DNA of 64,000 nucleotides from Streptomyces cavernicola (GCF_029968035.1 NZ_JASCIQ010000032.1:1-64000), one strand, 5' to 3'; positions 23,200 to 32,370 are shown, numbered from the stretch's first letter. Numbers and translations are program-made. The notes: generated by a model from the sequence alone, not told the origin.

Positions 23200-24075
23200 A
23201 TGGACAGCTTCGGAACGTTCCTGAAGAGCCGCCGCGACCGGGTCACTCCGGCCGAGATCGGTCTGCGTACCTACGGCACCTCCCGCCGGGTCCCCGGTCT
23301 CAGGCGCGAGGAGCTCGCCCAGCTCGCCGGAGTGAGCGCCGGGTACTACACGCGCCTGGAGCAGGGCCAGGCCGAGTCGGCGTCCGAGCAGGTGCTCGAC
23401 GCGCTGGCCCGGGTGCTCGGGCTCGACCCGGTGGAGACCGCCCACCTGCACAACCTCGCCCGGCAGTCCGCGAGTTCCGGCCTGGCCGAACCGCCCGTGG
23501 AGGAGCCGCACCGGCGGGTCCTCACGCTCCTGGAGTCGCTCGACGAGGCCATGCCCGCGATCGTCCTCGGCAGGCGCGGGGACGTGCTCGCGTGGAACCG
23601 CACCGGGCACGCGCTCGTCGCCGAGCACCTCCCCCACGACGCGCCGCACGCCCCGGAGCGGCGTCCGTCGATCCCCCGCATGTTCTTCCTCGACCCGCAG
23701 ACCCGCGCCATGTACGACAACTGGACCGAGCTGGCCCGCGTCCACGTCGCCTATCTGCGGCTCACCGCGGGCCGCTATCCGACCGACGCCCGGCTCGCCG
23801 GCCTGATCGGCGAACTCACCATGCGCAGCGACGACTTCGCGACGATGTGGGCCGCCGGCGAGGTCGCCGACTGCACCGTCGGGGCCATGCGGCTGCGGCA
23901 CCCCACCGTCGGCGCCCTGGACGTGGACTACCAGGTGTGGCTCCAGCCCGAGAGCCCCGACCACCGGGTGGAGATCTACACCGCGAATGACCCGGCCTCC
24001 GCCGACGCGGTGCGGGCCTTGGCCCGAATCACCCCCGGTCAAGACCCGGAGCATGAAGGCCCAGTTCGTCCCTGA
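23200..24075 (+). CDS. XRE-family regulator with MmyB-like ligand domain
   Basis: A 291-residue regulator. The helix-turn-helix (about 20-75) has RVPGLRREELAQLAGVSAGYYTRLEQG, the hallmark of the MmyB subfamily. The C-terminal domain (about 100-280) has AIVLGRRGDVLAWNRTGHAL, RMFFLDPQTRAMY and LRHPTVGALDVDYQVW, a PAS-like fold that binds fatty-acid-like ligands in one solved homologue. The ATG at 23200 lies seven bases after TAGCCT, consistent with a leaderless transcript. It is divergent from the MFS pump. Its last 47 bp overlap the 3' end of the convergent GH89 gene. Confidence 0.9.
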   Translation: MDSFGTFLKSRRDRVTPAEIGLRTYGTSRRVPGLRREELAQLAGVSAGYYTRLEQGQAESASEQVLDALARVLGLDPVETAHLHNLARQSASSGLAEPPVEEPHRRVLTLLESLDEAMPAIVLGRRGDVLAWNRTGHALVAEHLPHDAPHAPERRPSIPRMFFLDPQTRAMYDNWTELARVHVAYLRLTAGRYPTDARLAGLIGELTMRSDDFATMWAAGEVADCTVGAMRLRHPTVGALDVDYQVWLQPESPDHRVEIYTANDPASADAVRALARITPGQDPEHEGPVRP

Positions 24076-26257
24076 CCTCCTCGGCGACCCGGACGATGTC
24101 GCCGGTGGGCTCGGTGGCGTACGGGGGATGGCCGCGCAGCCACTCCTCCTCCAGCGCGTACCAGTCCTGCTGCCTCGGCGCGCGGTTCTCGGCGAGCGCG
24201 GCGGCCAGTTCGTCGAAGTACGTGCGCCAGCGCAGCGCGTACAGGCCGGAGACGAGCCCGGACCACTCGCGGTTGGCGTAGTCGCGAAGCCCGCCGTCGT
24301 TCGCGCCCTGCCGGGTGCCCCAGACGGTGAGCAGGGACTCGGCGTCGTAGGCGAGCCGGTCCCGCTCCTCGCGGGTGGCGCCCCAGGCGCGGGCCTCGGC
24401 GGTCCACCGGCCGAGGAGGTGGCCCGCGTCGGTGGCGACGGCCTTCTCAAGGAGGTCGAGCCACCGGAACCACTCACCGGTCAGCTCGGCGAAGCGGCCC
24501 CGGTCCTTCGTCTCGTACGCCGCACGGATCTCGGGCAGCAGCTGCCGGGAGCGGTGGGAGAGGACCTGGCGGGTGACGTCGAGCAGGTCGTAGCGGTAGC
24601 CGGAGCCGCCGCGCAGCGCGGGGTCGACGGCCAGGAGCGCGGGCAGGGCGCGGGCGAACTCCTCGGCGTCGTACCGGAGTTGCTGCGGCGACCAGGCGGC
24701 GGCGCTGCGCGCGGTGAGGCTCGGGCGGGCGGCGAAGAGGCCGTCGTGCGGCTCGCTCCAGGAGTCGGCGCGGGTGGTGCCGTACGCGGTGCGGCGCAGC
24801 ACGTCCCAGGCTGCGACGGCCTGCGGGTCGGGCCGCCCGCCGGGCCCTGTGCCGTACCGGTAGGCGGGCCACTCGGCGAACCAGTCGGCGAGGTCCACCC
24901 GCCCCTCGGTCCAGGCGAGGTCGCTGAAGAGTGCGAGGGCGGCCGGGTTGTTGTCGGCGCCCTCGGGCATGAGGGCGATGCCGTCGAGGGCGCTGCCCGG
25001 CTCGGTGCGCCACTTCTCGTACAGCTCGGCCCAGTCGGGGGTGTTGGCGCCCATGGCGGTGTGGCCGCCGAAGTTCCAGATGGAGCCGAAGGCGTACGGC
25101 GTTCCGCCCCAGTCGGCCTCCCGGTCGGTGACGGTGGGGAACCGGTCGGAGAGGCCGTCCACGACGAACACCCGGTCCCGGTCGACGGCGTCGAGGATCT
25201 CCTTGCGCGGGTTGTTCTGCCAGCCGAGCATGGCCCACACGGCGTTCGGCCGCGCGGTCCGCAGCGCGGCCTCGACGGCCCTGGCCGCCTCGCCGACGGG
25301 CACGTCCCCGGCCTGCCCGCCCTCGTGCAGCAGGTCCATCTTGTACATGCCGCTCGTGCCGAGGAGTTCGCCCTGCACGGCGTAGAAGCGGGCGGCGACA
25401 CGGGCGAAGACCTCGCCGCGCGGGTCCAGCCAGTCAGGCCGCCGGAAGCCGACCCAGTCGCCCTGCGGGACGGTACGGGCGCCCGGGTTGCGGTCGGCGA
25501 AGCCCGGCGGGACGGTGCCGAAGTAGCCGGGCAGCACGGGCGTCATGCCGAGCGCACGGGCACGGTCGGCGACGCGGCGGGCCAACGCGGCGCGCGCGTC
25601 GAGGAGTTGCCGGGACACGGGGCCGCCGAAGCCGGACATGTTCTGCAGCAGCCACCACGGCTGGTGGGCCGGTCCCGGTATCCACGCGCGGAGTTCGGCG
25701 TCGGTGTACCCGAAGTCCTGGAAGGCCCGGTGGTAGACGGCGTCCGCGCCGAGGGAGAGGAACACCTCGTTGTAGCCGTGCAGGGCGAGCACGTCGAGGG
25801 TGCGCTCCCACTGGCCCCAGGTGCGGTAGGGGCCGCTGTAGCCCTCGTTGGTGTCGTTGAAGACGAAGCGGTGCCGGACGTTCGCCGTACGCTCCACCGG
25901 CTCGGCCACGGCGGGCAGCCGCGCCGACAGCCGGGTCTGCGCACCGTTCCAGGAGAACGAGGCCCGCGCGGCGTGCCGCAAGTACCAGTGGAGTCCGGTG
26001 AGTTGAACGGCGGGCGAGGTACCCTCGACGACGATCGCCCCCTCACCCCCGGAGACCCGGAACCAGTCCACTCCCCCGGGCCGCCGCTCGGCCTCCCGGA
26101 ACTCCACCTGATCCTTGTGGCCCGGCAGCAACCGCCCGACAGCCCGCCCGGCCTCCCCGCCTTCCCGGGCCGCGGCGCCCGTCGAACCGGCGGCGACACC
26201 GGCTCCGGATGCGGTGAGGGCGAGCGAGGCGAGGAGCGTACGGCGCGACAGCGGCAT
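24029..26257 (-). CDS. Secreted alpha-N-acetylglucosaminidase (GH89, NAGLU-like)
   Basis: A 742-residue exported glycosidase. The N-terminus MPLSRRTLLASLALTASGAG is a twin-arginine (Tat) signal. An N-terminal domain is followed by the GH89 barrel, with RHRFVFNDTNEGYSGPYRTW, PWWLLQNMSGFGGPVS, YKMDLLHEGG (region of the acid/base Glu) and IALMPEGADNNP (region of the nucleophile Glu, E446 in human NAGLU). It hydrolyses terminal alpha-linked GlcNAc from glycans. The start at 26257 was chosen for the Tat signal. It overlaps the upstream convergent regulator by 47 bp. It is alone, with no ABC transporter beside it. Confidence 0.9.
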   Translation of the reverse strand: MPLSRRTLLASLALTASGAGVAAGSTGAAAREGGEAGRAVGRLLPGHKDQVEFREAERRPGGVDWFRVSGGEGAIVVEGTSPAVQLTGLHWYLRHAARASFSWNGAQTRLSARLPAVAEPVERTANVRHRFVFNDTNEGYSGPYRTWGQWERTLDVLALHGYNEVFLSLGADAVYHRAFQDFGYTDAELRAWIPGPAHQPWWLLQNMSGFGGPVSRQLLDARAALARRVADRARALGMTPVLPGYFGTVPPGFADRNPGARTVPQGDWVGFRRPDWLDPRGEVFARVAARFYAVQGELLGTSGMYKMDLLHEGGQAGDVPVGEAARAVEAALRTARPNAVWAMLGWQNNPRKEILDAVDRDRVFVVDGLSDRFPTVTDREADWGGTPYAFGSIWNFGGHTAMGANTPDWAELYEKWRTEPGSALDGIALMPEGADNNPAALALFSDLAWTEGRVDLADWFAEWPAYRYGTGPGGRPDPQAVAAWDVLRRTAYGTTRADSWSEPHDGLFAARPSLTARSAAAWSPQQLRYDAEEFARALPALLAVDPALRGGSGYRYDLLDVTRQVLSHRSRQLLPEIRAAYETKDRGRFAELTGEWFRWLDLLEKAVATDAGHLLGRWTAEARAWGATREERDRLAYDAESLLTVWGTRQGANDGGLRDYANREWSGLVSGLYALRWRTYFDELAAALAENRAPRQQDWYALEEEWLRGHPPYATEPTGDIVRVAEEVRDELGLHAPGLDRG

Positions 26258-26436
26258 GGGGCCCTCCGAAGCAGCGGAAGCGGAACGCCCACCACCCTCA
26301 CCGTGCTTGCTGCGCCGGGTCCATGTACGGACGGGGCGAGCGCTTGGACATTCCGGCCGGCCGGCACCCGGCGTCGCACGGGTCCCCAGAGCCGCACGCG
26401 CCCGCCGCCGTCGCCGCATCAAGCAAGAGAAAACCC

Positions 26437-26461
26437 CAGGTCAGACGGTGTCTGACCTGGG
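26437..26461 (-). terminator. Intrinsic terminator of tRNA-Thr
   Basis: CCAGGTCAGAC-GGT-GTCTGACCTGG forms an 11-bp perfect stem. Read on the minus strand it begins just after the tRNA and is followed by a T-rich GGGGTTTTCTC, so it is a classical rho-independent terminator, rare in Streptomyces. Confidence 0.9.
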
Positions 26462-26469
26462 TCCGGTTG

Positions 26470-26543
26470 AGCCCCCTGTCGGATTCGAACCGACGACCTA
26501 CGCATTACAAGTGCGTTGCTCTGGCCATCTGAGCTAAGGAGGC
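26470..26543 (-). tRNA. tRNA-Thr (anticodon TGT)
   Basis: On the minus strand the gene starts GCCTCCTTAGCTCAGATGG, giving the acceptor and D arm. It has anticodon stem-loop ACGCA-CTTGTAA-TGCGT with anticodon TGT, and the T arm GTCGGTTCGAATCCGAC. Acceptor GCCTCCT pairs with AGGGGGC including one G-T pair. The discriminator base is T and CCA is not encoded. A TAAAGT -10-like hexamer lies about 40 bases upstream (26582-26587), and a strong terminator follows. Confidence 0.96.
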
Positions 26544-26913
26544 GCGGCCGCGGGCGGGTGAGCGGGCGCGGCGGTTTCCACACTTTACACAGGGCGCGTC
26601 CCCGCGGGCCACGGACGATGCACGGACGGTGCCTGGACGAGGCGCCGCCCCGAGGGCACTCCTGGAAGGCACAGAGGACAAGGGCGGCGGGCAGGCCCCG
26701 TACGAGCTGTCGGAATTCCCGGCCGCCGGACTGCTGACACCGCCAAGCCCTCCGGGTACTGTCACAGCCAGTCCGGCCCCGGCCGGTCCACACCTCTCGA
26801 CGTCTACACCTCTGGACGTCGTACACCGCCGCACCGCAACGACGCGGCGCGGCGGCACCACCTTTACTCGGATCGTCCGGCACGTTCCTGCCGGTGAAGG
26901 GGGCTTCACAGCC
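26544..26913. promoter_or_regulatory. tRNA-Thr / msiK divergent promoter region with 16-bp repeat
   Basis: A 370-bp gap without a gene. The tRNA promoter is near 26582 (TAAAGT on the minus strand). At 26790-26821 two tandem 16-bp units, ACACCTCTCGACGTCT and ACACCTCTGGACGTCG, precede msiK and could be regulator half-sites. The ribosome site GAAGGGGG lies before ATG 26914. I do not see the DasR-type palindrome. Confidence 0.55.
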
Positions 26914-28050
26914 ATGGCTTCTGTCACGTTCGACAAGGCGACACGCATCTACCCGGGCTCCGACAAGCCCGCGGTGGACGGCCTGGACATCGAGATCGAG
27001 GACGGCGAGTTCCTCGTCCTCGTCGGTCCCTCCGGCTGCGGAAAGTCGACCTCCCTGCGCATGCTCGCAGGCCTCGAGGACGTCAACGGCGGTGCGATCC
27101 GCATCGGCGAGCGCGACGTCACGCATCTGCCGCCCAAGGACCGGGACATCGCCATGGTGTTCCAGAACTACGCGCTCTACCCGCACATGACGGTCGCCGA
27201 CAACATGGGCTTCGCGCTCAAGATCGCGGGCGTCCCGAAGGCCGAGATCCGGCAGAAGGTCGAGGACGCGGCGAAGATCCTCGACCTCACCGAGTACCTG
27301 GGCCGCAAGCCCAAGGCGCTCTCCGGCGGTCAGCGGCAGCGCGTCGCGATGGGCCGCGCCATCGTCCGCGAGCCGCAGGTCTTCCTCATGGACGAGCCGC
27401 TGTCCAACCTGGACGCCAAGCTCCGCGTCTCGACCCGTACGCAGATCGCCTCGCTCCAGCGCCGCCTCGGCATCACCACGGTGTACGTCACGCACGACCA
27501 GGTCGAGGCCATGACGATGGGCGACCGCGTGGCCGTGCTCAAGGACGGTCTGCTCCAGCAGGTGGACTCGCCGCGCAACATGTACGACCGCCCGGCCAAC
27601 CTCTTCGTCGCCGGCTTCATCGGCTCCCCCGCGATGAACCTGGTCGAGGTCCCGATCACCGACGGCGGCGTGAAGTTCGGCAACTCGGTCGTGCCGGTGA
27701 ACCGCGAGGCCCTCACCGCCGCCGCCGACAAGGGCGACCGTACCGTCACCGTCGGCGTCCGCCCCGAGCACTTCGACGTGGTCGAGCAGAACGGCGAGGC
27801 CGCCAAGTCGCTGAGCAAGGACAGCGCCGACGCCCCCGCCGGCCTCGCCATCACGGTGAACGTCGTGGAGGAACTCGGCGCCGACGGCTACGTGTACGGC
27901 ACCGCCGAGGTCGGCGGCGCGGCCAAGGACCTGGTCGTCCGGGTCAACGGCCGCTCCGTGCCCGAGAAGGGCTCCCAGCTGCACGTGGTGCCGCGCCCCG
28001 GCGAGACCCACGTCTTCGCCACGTCCAGCGGCGAGCGCCTCAGCGACTGA
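26914..28050 (+). CDS. msiK: MsiK, multiple-sugar ABC transporter ATPase
   Basis: A 378-residue ATPase: nucleotide-binding domain with Walker A GPSGCGKST (near residue 37), Q-loop VFQNYALYPHMT, signature LSGGQRQRVAMGRA, Walker B VFLMDEPLSNLDAKLR and switch His in VTHDQVEAMT. A C-terminal TOBE/regulatory domain of the MalK/UgpC type follows. The length matches Streptomyces MsiK, which energises several sugar importers (cellobiose, maltose, chitobiose, xylobiose) whose own operons lack an ATPase. Its standing alone, without permease genes, fits that role. The start is at 26914, and a strong hairpin follows the stop. Confidence 0.95.
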   Translation: MASVTFDKATRIYPGSDKPAVDGLDIEIEDGEFLVLVGPSGCGKSTSLRMLAGLEDVNGGAIRIGERDVTHLPPKDRDIAMVFQNYALYPHMTVADNMGFALKIAGVPKAEIRQKVEDAAKILDLTEYLGRKPKALSGGQRQRVAMGRAIVREPQVFLMDEPLSNLDAKLRVSTRTQIASLQRRLGITTVYVTHDQVEAMTMGDRVAVLKDGLLQQVDSPRNMYDRPANLFVAGFIGSPAMNLVEVPITDGGVKFGNSVVPVNREALTAAADKGDRTVTVGVRPEHFDVVEQNGEAAKSLSKDSADAPAGLAITVNVVEELGADGYVYGTAEVGGAAKDLVVRVNGRSVPEKGSQLHVVPRPGETHVFATSSGERLSD

Positions 28051-28071
28051 CGCCCAGCCAACTCGCGTTCC

Positions 28072-28097
28072 CGGCCCCGCACTTCGGTGCGGGGCCG
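28072..28097 (+). terminator. msiK terminator hairpin
   Basis: CGGCCCCGCAC-TTCG-GTGCGGGGCCG: an 11-bp perfect stem with a stable TTCG tetraloop, 21 bases after the msiK stop. Confidence 0.9.
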
Positions 28098-28264
28098 TCC
28101 GCGTACCGACTGCTCCGCACGGCCACCGAGTCGACAAATACCCCGGCACAAAGCCCATTTCGGATCTAGTACGTCAACACGCTATTCGAAATTTTCCCTC
28201 GAACCGTCGCCCGTTCCGGTGACCAAATGTCTCCAAATCATCACTGACCGCTACGCTCACGCAC

Positions 28265-28675
28265 GTGAACCAAAGCGCCCGCCGAATCGGCCGAACCCTC
28301 GCTCTTGTCCTCCCCGTCGTCCTCGTCCTGTCCGGGACGCTCGCGGTCACCCGGGTCAACTGGTCGGGTGGCTCGCAGTCGGTGCTCACCGCGTCGGCAG
28401 AGGACGTCTCCTCGCCCGCCAAGACCACGCGCGCCCCACAGGAAGCGCTGCGCGACCGGCTCCTCCTCGAACTGCAGGAGAAGAACCCGGGCATCGCCCT
28501 CACCAAACTCCAGCAGGAGGTCGACGCCCGCCCGTCCCTCGCCAAGCACTGCGCCTGGATCGCCCGCGCCCTCGGCCGCGCCGCCGTCCGCCAGTACGGC
28601 CCGAGCCGCGCCCAGTCCTTCGCCCGCCCGGTCTGCGACACGGCCTTCGCGACGGGCGTGGCCCAGTCGGTCTGA
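28265..28675 (+). CDS. Secreted or membrane-anchored hypothetical protein
   Basis: A 136-residue protein. The first 30 residues (NQSARRIGRTLALVLPVVLVLSG) form a signal peptide or single membrane anchor, with no lipobox. The mature part is helical, with two cysteines (KHCAWIARALG and PVCDTAF) spaced to form a disulfide, and conserved-looking KNPGIALTKLQQEVDARPS. GTG at 28265 comes seven bases after TACGCT (28252-28257), a leaderless arrangement. The upstream 160 bp are unusually AT-rich. It may be co-transcribed with the nucleotidyltransferase 33 bp downstream, though that gene has its own hexamer. Function unknown. Confidence 0.72.
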   Translation: MNQSARRIGRTLALVLPVVLVLSGTLAVTRVNWSGGSQSVLTASAEDVSSPAKTTRAPQEALRDRLLLELQEKNPGIALTKLQQEVDARPSLAKHCAWIARALGRAAVRQYGPSRAQSFARPVCDTAFATGVAQSV

Positions 28676-28708
28676 CCCGTCCGCGGAAGAACTGCCTAGG
28701 GTGCGGGC

Positions 28709-29434
28709 ATGACCGACCCGCACCCCACACCCGTACAGGCCGTGATCCTCGCCGGAGGCCAAGGCTCCCGGCTGCGCCCGTACACCGACGACCGACCGAA
28801 GCCGATGGTCGAGATCCCCGGAACCGGGGTCCCGATCATCGGCCATCAGCTTTCCTGGCTCGCCGCCGAGGGCGTCACCGACGTCGTCATCTCCTGCGGC
28901 CACCTCGCCGGCGTCCTCCAGGACTGGCTGGCGGCGGCCGAACTCCCCCTGCGGGTCACGACGGTGGTCGAGGAGGAGCCGCTCGGCCGCGGCGGCGGAC
29001 TCAAGTACGCGGCCGCCCGCCTGCCGCACCCGGACCGCGCCTGGTACGCGACGAACGGCGACATCTGGACCCGTTTCCCGCTGCGCGAGATGGCCGCCTT
29101 CCACACCGAGCGGGACGCCACCGCGACGCTCGCCCTGGCCCGCCCCCGCCTCCCCTGGGGCGCCGTCGAGACCGACGCCTTCGGCCACATCACGGACTTC
29201 ATCGAGTCCCCACGCGTCTCGTACGAGATCAACGCGGGCGTCTACGTCTTCGCACCCGAGTTCGCCGAGCTGCTTCCCGACCGCGGCGACCACGAACGCA
29301 CTACGTTCCCCCGCCTCGCCCGCGGGCGTCGCCTGGCCGGCTACCCGCTGCCGCAGGGCGCGTACTGGCGAGCCATCGACACGGCGAAGGACCTCACCGA
29401 GGCAGCCAAGGAGCTTGCCGCACACGGGCGTTGA
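28709..29434 (+). CDS. Sugar-phosphate nucleotidyltransferase family protein
   Basis: A 241-residue enzyme of the NTP_transferase (RmlA/GMP-pyrophosphorylase-like) superfamily. It has the nucleotide-binding signature AVILAGGQGSRLRPYT near the N-terminus, the catalytic Lys in RPKPMVEI, EEPLGRGGGLKYA and the metal-binding Asp in ATNGDIWT. C-terminal FPRLARGRRLAGYPL completes the catalytic domain, and there is no beta-helix domain. It makes an NDP-sugar from NTP plus a sugar-1-phosphate; sugar and base cannot be told. ATG follows TAGGGT (28697-28702) by six bases. Confidence 0.88.
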   Translation: MTDPHPTPVQAVILAGGQGSRLRPYTDDRPKPMVEIPGTGVPIIGHQLSWLAAEGVTDVVISCGHLAGVLQDWLAAAELPLRVTTVVEEEPLGRGGGLKYAAARLPHPDRAWYATNGDIWTRFPLREMAAFHTERDATATLALARPRLPWGAVETDAFGHITDFIESPRVSYEINAGVYVFAPEFAELLPDRGDHERTTFPRLARGRRLAGYPLPQGAYWRAIDTAKDLTEAAKELAAHGR

Positions 29435-29435
29435 G

Positions 29436-29752
29436 CCCCCGTGCTCTTGTCGTCGTTCGGCTGCCGCGCCGTCGTGGCCGCTCGCGCAGTTCCCCGCGCC
29501 CCTGTCGAGGCACGTCCCCCACCCCGCTGTGGGCAGGCGTTCCGCACGGCGATGGGGGTCCCCCCTGCTCGAGCGAAGCCGAGAGCTTGGGGGAGGGTGG
29601 GCACAGCGCCATGGCGCGACAGCCGAAGTCGAGCCCGGAGGGCCTCCCGCGTTTGAGGAGGCCCTCCGGGCAGGCCACGCGATGGCAGCCGCATATCGGA
29701 CACTGCCGGGAAGGGGCCGGGAGGGGAAGGGGCCGGGAGGGGAAGGAACCCC
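29436..29752. repeat. Composite dispersed repeat block D
   Basis: A 318-bp convergent gap without a gene. From left it contains the inverted form of GGGGAACTGCGCGACCAGCC (about 29470-29503). Then comes a GGGGGTCCCCCC/GCCGAGAGCTTGGGGGAG hairpin module shared with position 15. About 29649-29716 is nearly the reverse complement of 3533-3601 in block A. Finally there is a duplicated GGAAGGGGCCGGGAGG. It probably terminates both flanking genes. Confidence 0.82.
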
Positions 29753-31327
29753 CTACCCCAGCAACCCCCCGACAAGCCCCGGCTCCTCGCTCCCCGAACC
29801 CCCGCTGCCCGTGCCCCCACTGGACGTGGGCCCGCTGCTGGTAGACGGCGGGGCCGACTCCTGCGGCGGGGGCTGCTGCTGCCCCGTCCCCGCGGTCTCG
29901 CTCGGCTGGCTGTCGACAGAGCCGGACTCGCTCGCCGTACCGGGCGTGGACGCGGGCGCGGACGGCGGCGTGGACGTGTTGCCCTGCGTCGGGGCCCCGG
30001 TCGTGGCGGACGGCGTCTGCCGCTCCGTACGCCGCTCCTTGGGCTCCGTCGGCAGCGGCGAACCCGGCTGCTCGTTGCGCGGCGACTCCCCGGGCCCGGG
30101 TGCCCTCACCCGGTCCGCGTCCCGCACCGCGCCGCCCAGCAACGAGCCGACGAGCAGGGTGAGTCCGACGACCACGGTGCCGACCAGGAACCCGCGCCGC
30201 AGCACCCGGCGCCGCAGCTCCCACAGCCCGGCGCGCGGACCGAGCCGCCGCCAGGCCTCGCTGGCGAGCCAGCCGTCCACGGAGTACACCGGCGCACCCG
30301 CGATGATCAGCGGGCTCCACGCGGCGAGGTAGATGATGTCCGGCGCGTCGTAGACGGGCACCGACTTCCAGCTCACCGTGACGAGCAGCGCGGCCGAGAG
30401 CAGCCCGCCGACGACGGCCGCCGCCCGCTGCCAGAGCCCGAGCACGGTCAGCACGCCGACGATGACCTGCAGGAAGGCGATGACGAGCCCGGCGCCGACG
30501 GGGTGCGCGAGCGCCCAGTCCCGCATCGGCTCGGCGAGCGCCCAAGGGTGCAGCGAATTCAGCCACTTGACCATGGAGCCGCGCTCGCCGCCGTCGAAGT
30601 AGACGGGGTCGCAGAGCTTGCCCATGCCGGCGTAGATGGAGATGAAGCCGAGGAAGATGCGCAGCGGAAGCAGCACCACACCGAGGTTCAACCGCCGCCC
30701 CGGGTAGTACGCGTGGCGCACGGAGTCGTTGCCGTGCCTGCGCGACGGCCGGCCCTCGGCGTCCTCCTCGCGCGCCAACTCCTCGTACGCGTAAGCCGCT
30801 TCGGCCTCTTCGTCGTACACGCTGCCGGAGGACTGGACGCGGGGCAGGATCCGGGTGTCGCTGTCCTCGGGCTCGCGCGGGCCGATCACATGCGGCGGCG
30901 GGGCGGCCTCGGTGACGCGCGGGATGACCTGCGTGGCCGCGCCGTCGGAGCCGTCGCCGCCGAACGCCTCGTGCTGCACGCCGGTGGTGCGCACAGCCTG
31001 CAGCAGGCCGCTGGCGCCCGGGTCGCCGGGCACGGACTTGCCGCTCCAGACGACGGGGGCGCGCCGACGCCCGGCGGCGGTGCCGGCCGAGGCGGCCGCC
31101 GCTCCGGCGGGCACGCCCGCTGCGAGCCCGGCGAGCGCCAACTGCCGTGCGATACGCGGGGACTGGGTCTGCTGGGCCGTGGGGAGCTGCACGCGGAAGC
31201 TCGCGTGATTGACGATGACCTGGGCCGGGTCGCACGGCACCTTCACCATGCTCAGCGCGGGTCCGTCGTCGAATCCCGACGGGCCTCCCCCTGCGGGCGT
31301 GCGGGGTGTTCTGGTGTCCACACTCAT
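29753..31327 (-). CDS. DoxX-family membrane protein with long disordered tails
   Basis: A 524-residue protein. Residues about 1-215 are hydrophilic and Ala/Pro/Glu-rich. The DoxX-like membrane core (about 220-400) has LLPLRIFLGFISIYAGMGKLCDP, VIAFLQVIVGVLTVLGLW, IIYLAAWSPLIIAGAP and a last helix GFLVGTVVVGLTLLVGSLLGG. The C-terminal 110 residues are Ser/Thr/Pro/Gly-rich and probably lie outside the membrane. DoxX proteins are linked to quinone or thiol redox membrane complexes, but the role of this long actinobacterial form is unknown. It lies upstream of rlmB in the opposite sense of gene order, with a 92-bp gap, so it may share its transcript. Confidence 0.82.
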   Translation of the reverse strand: MSVDTRTPRTPAGGGPSGFDDGPALSMVKVPCDPAQVIVNHASFRVQLPTAQQTQSPRIARQLALAGLAAGVPAGAAAASAGTAAGRRRAPVVWSGKSVPGDPGASGLLQAVRTTGVQHEAFGGDGSDGAATQVIPRVTEAAPPPHVIGPREPEDSDTRILPRVQSSGSVYDEEAEAAYAYEELAREEDAEGRPSRRHGNDSVRHAYYPGRRLNLGVVLLPLRIFLGFISIYAGMGKLCDPVYFDGGERGSMVKWLNSLHPWALAEPMRDWALAHPVGAGLVIAFLQVIVGVLTVLGLWQRAAAVVGGLLSAALLVTVSWKSVPVYDAPDIIYLAAWSPLIIAGAPVYSVDGWLASEAWRRLGPRAGLWELRRRVLRRGFLVGTVVVGLTLLVGSLLGGAVRDADRVRAPGPGESPRNEQPGSPLPTEPKERRTERQTPSATTGAPTQGNTSTPPSAPASTPGTASESGSVDSQPSETAGTGQQQPPPQESAPPSTSSGPTSSGGTGSGGSGSEEPGLVGGLLG

Positions 31328-31419
31328 CTAACCGAGTGATGAGTGCTTAGGACACTGCCTTGACCGCCCCGATCTGTCCGGGTCGCGTCAAGGCCTCACC
31401 CCGCCTGCCCCCGGAGGGA

Positions 31420-32370
31420 TCAACTCCGGCGTCGCGCAGCCTCGTAGAGCACGACACCGGCGGCGACACCGGCGTTCAGCGACTCGGCGCCGCCCGGCAT
31501 CGGGATCTTCACCCTGAAGTCGCAGGTCTCGCCGACGAGTCGGGACAGGCCCTTGCCCTCGCTGCCGACCACGATCACCACCGGGCCGTCCAGGGCGGCG
31601 AGTTCACCGACCTCGTGCTCACCGTCGGCGGCGAGACCCACGACGACGAGCCCGTCCTTCTTGTACGCCTCCAGGGCGCGCGTCAGGTTGGTCGCACGCG
31701 CCACCGGCGTACGCGCCGCGGTGCCCGCGGAGGTCTTCCACGCGCCGGCGGTCATGCCGGCCGCGCGCCGCTCGGGCACGACCACGCCGTGCCCGCCGAA
31801 CGCGGAGACGGAGCGGACGACGGCGCCGAGGTTGCGCGGGTCGGTCACGCCGTCGAGGGCGACGATCAGCGGGTCCTCGCCCTCGTCGAACGCGGCGTGC
31901 GCCAGGTCCGAGGGGTGCGCGTACTCGTACGGCGGGACCTGCAGGACGAGGCCCTGGTGGTTGAGGCCGTTCGTCATGCGGTCGAGCTCGGCGCGCGGGG
32001 CCTCCATCAGGTTGATGCCGCCGCGCTCGGCGACGAGCTGCAGCGCCTCGCGCACCCGCTCGTCGTTGTCGATGTACTGCAGGACGTAGAGCGTGGAGGC
32101 GGGCACGCCCTCGCGCAGCGCCTCCACGACCGGGTTGCGGCCGACGACCAGCTCGGACGTGCCCTTGCCGCCGCGGCGCGCGACGGGACGGCGGGCGGCC
32201 TGCTTCGCCTTGGCGTTGGCGATGCGGTTCTTCTTGTGCTTCTTGCGCATCTCGGCGGGCGGCGTCGGCCCCTTGCCCTCGAGGCCGCGACGCCGCTGGC
32301 CACCGCTGCCGACCGTCGCACCCTTCTTGTTGCTGGTGCGGCGGTTCCTGCGCTGGCTGTTCCCGGCCAT
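31420..32370 (-). CDS. rlmB: 23S rRNA (guanosine-2'-O-)-methyltransferase RlmB
   Basis: A 316-residue SpoU/TrmH family enzyme. A basic N-terminal extension (RRNRRTSNKKG, KKHKKNRIANAKAKQAARR) precedes the substrate-binding domain beginning ELVVGRNPVVEALREG. The SPOUT methyltransferase domain follows, with LDGVTDPRNLGAVVRSVSAFG (motif 1), VIVVGSEGKGLSRL (motif 2) and IPMPGGAESLNAGVAAGVVLYE (motif 3, forming the SAM knot). It methylates G2251 of 23S rRNA in E. coli. It is directly downstream of cysS (gap 94 bp), the common actinobacterial order. The exact guanosine is inferred by homology. Confidence 0.92.
   Translation of the reverse strand: MAGNSQRRNRRTSNKKGATVGSGGQRRRGLEGKGPTPPAEMRKKHKKNRIANAKAKQAARRPVARRGGKGTSELVVGRNPVVEALREGVPASTLYVLQYIDNDERVREALQLVAERGGINLMEAPRAELDRMTNGLNHQGLVLQVPPYEYAHPSDLAHAAFDEGEDPLIVALDGVTDPRNLGAVVRSVSAFGGHGVVVPERRAAGMTAGAWKTSAGTAARTPVARATNLTRALEAYKKDGLVVVGLAADGEHEVGELAALDGPVVIVVGSEGKGLSRLVGETCDFRVKIPMPGGAESLNAGVAAGVVLYEAARRRS

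Noticed and set aside
26470..26543. tRNA-Thr as an integration (att) site of a mobile element
   Set aside because: No integrase, no excisionase and no repeat of the tRNA 3' end was seen in either flank.
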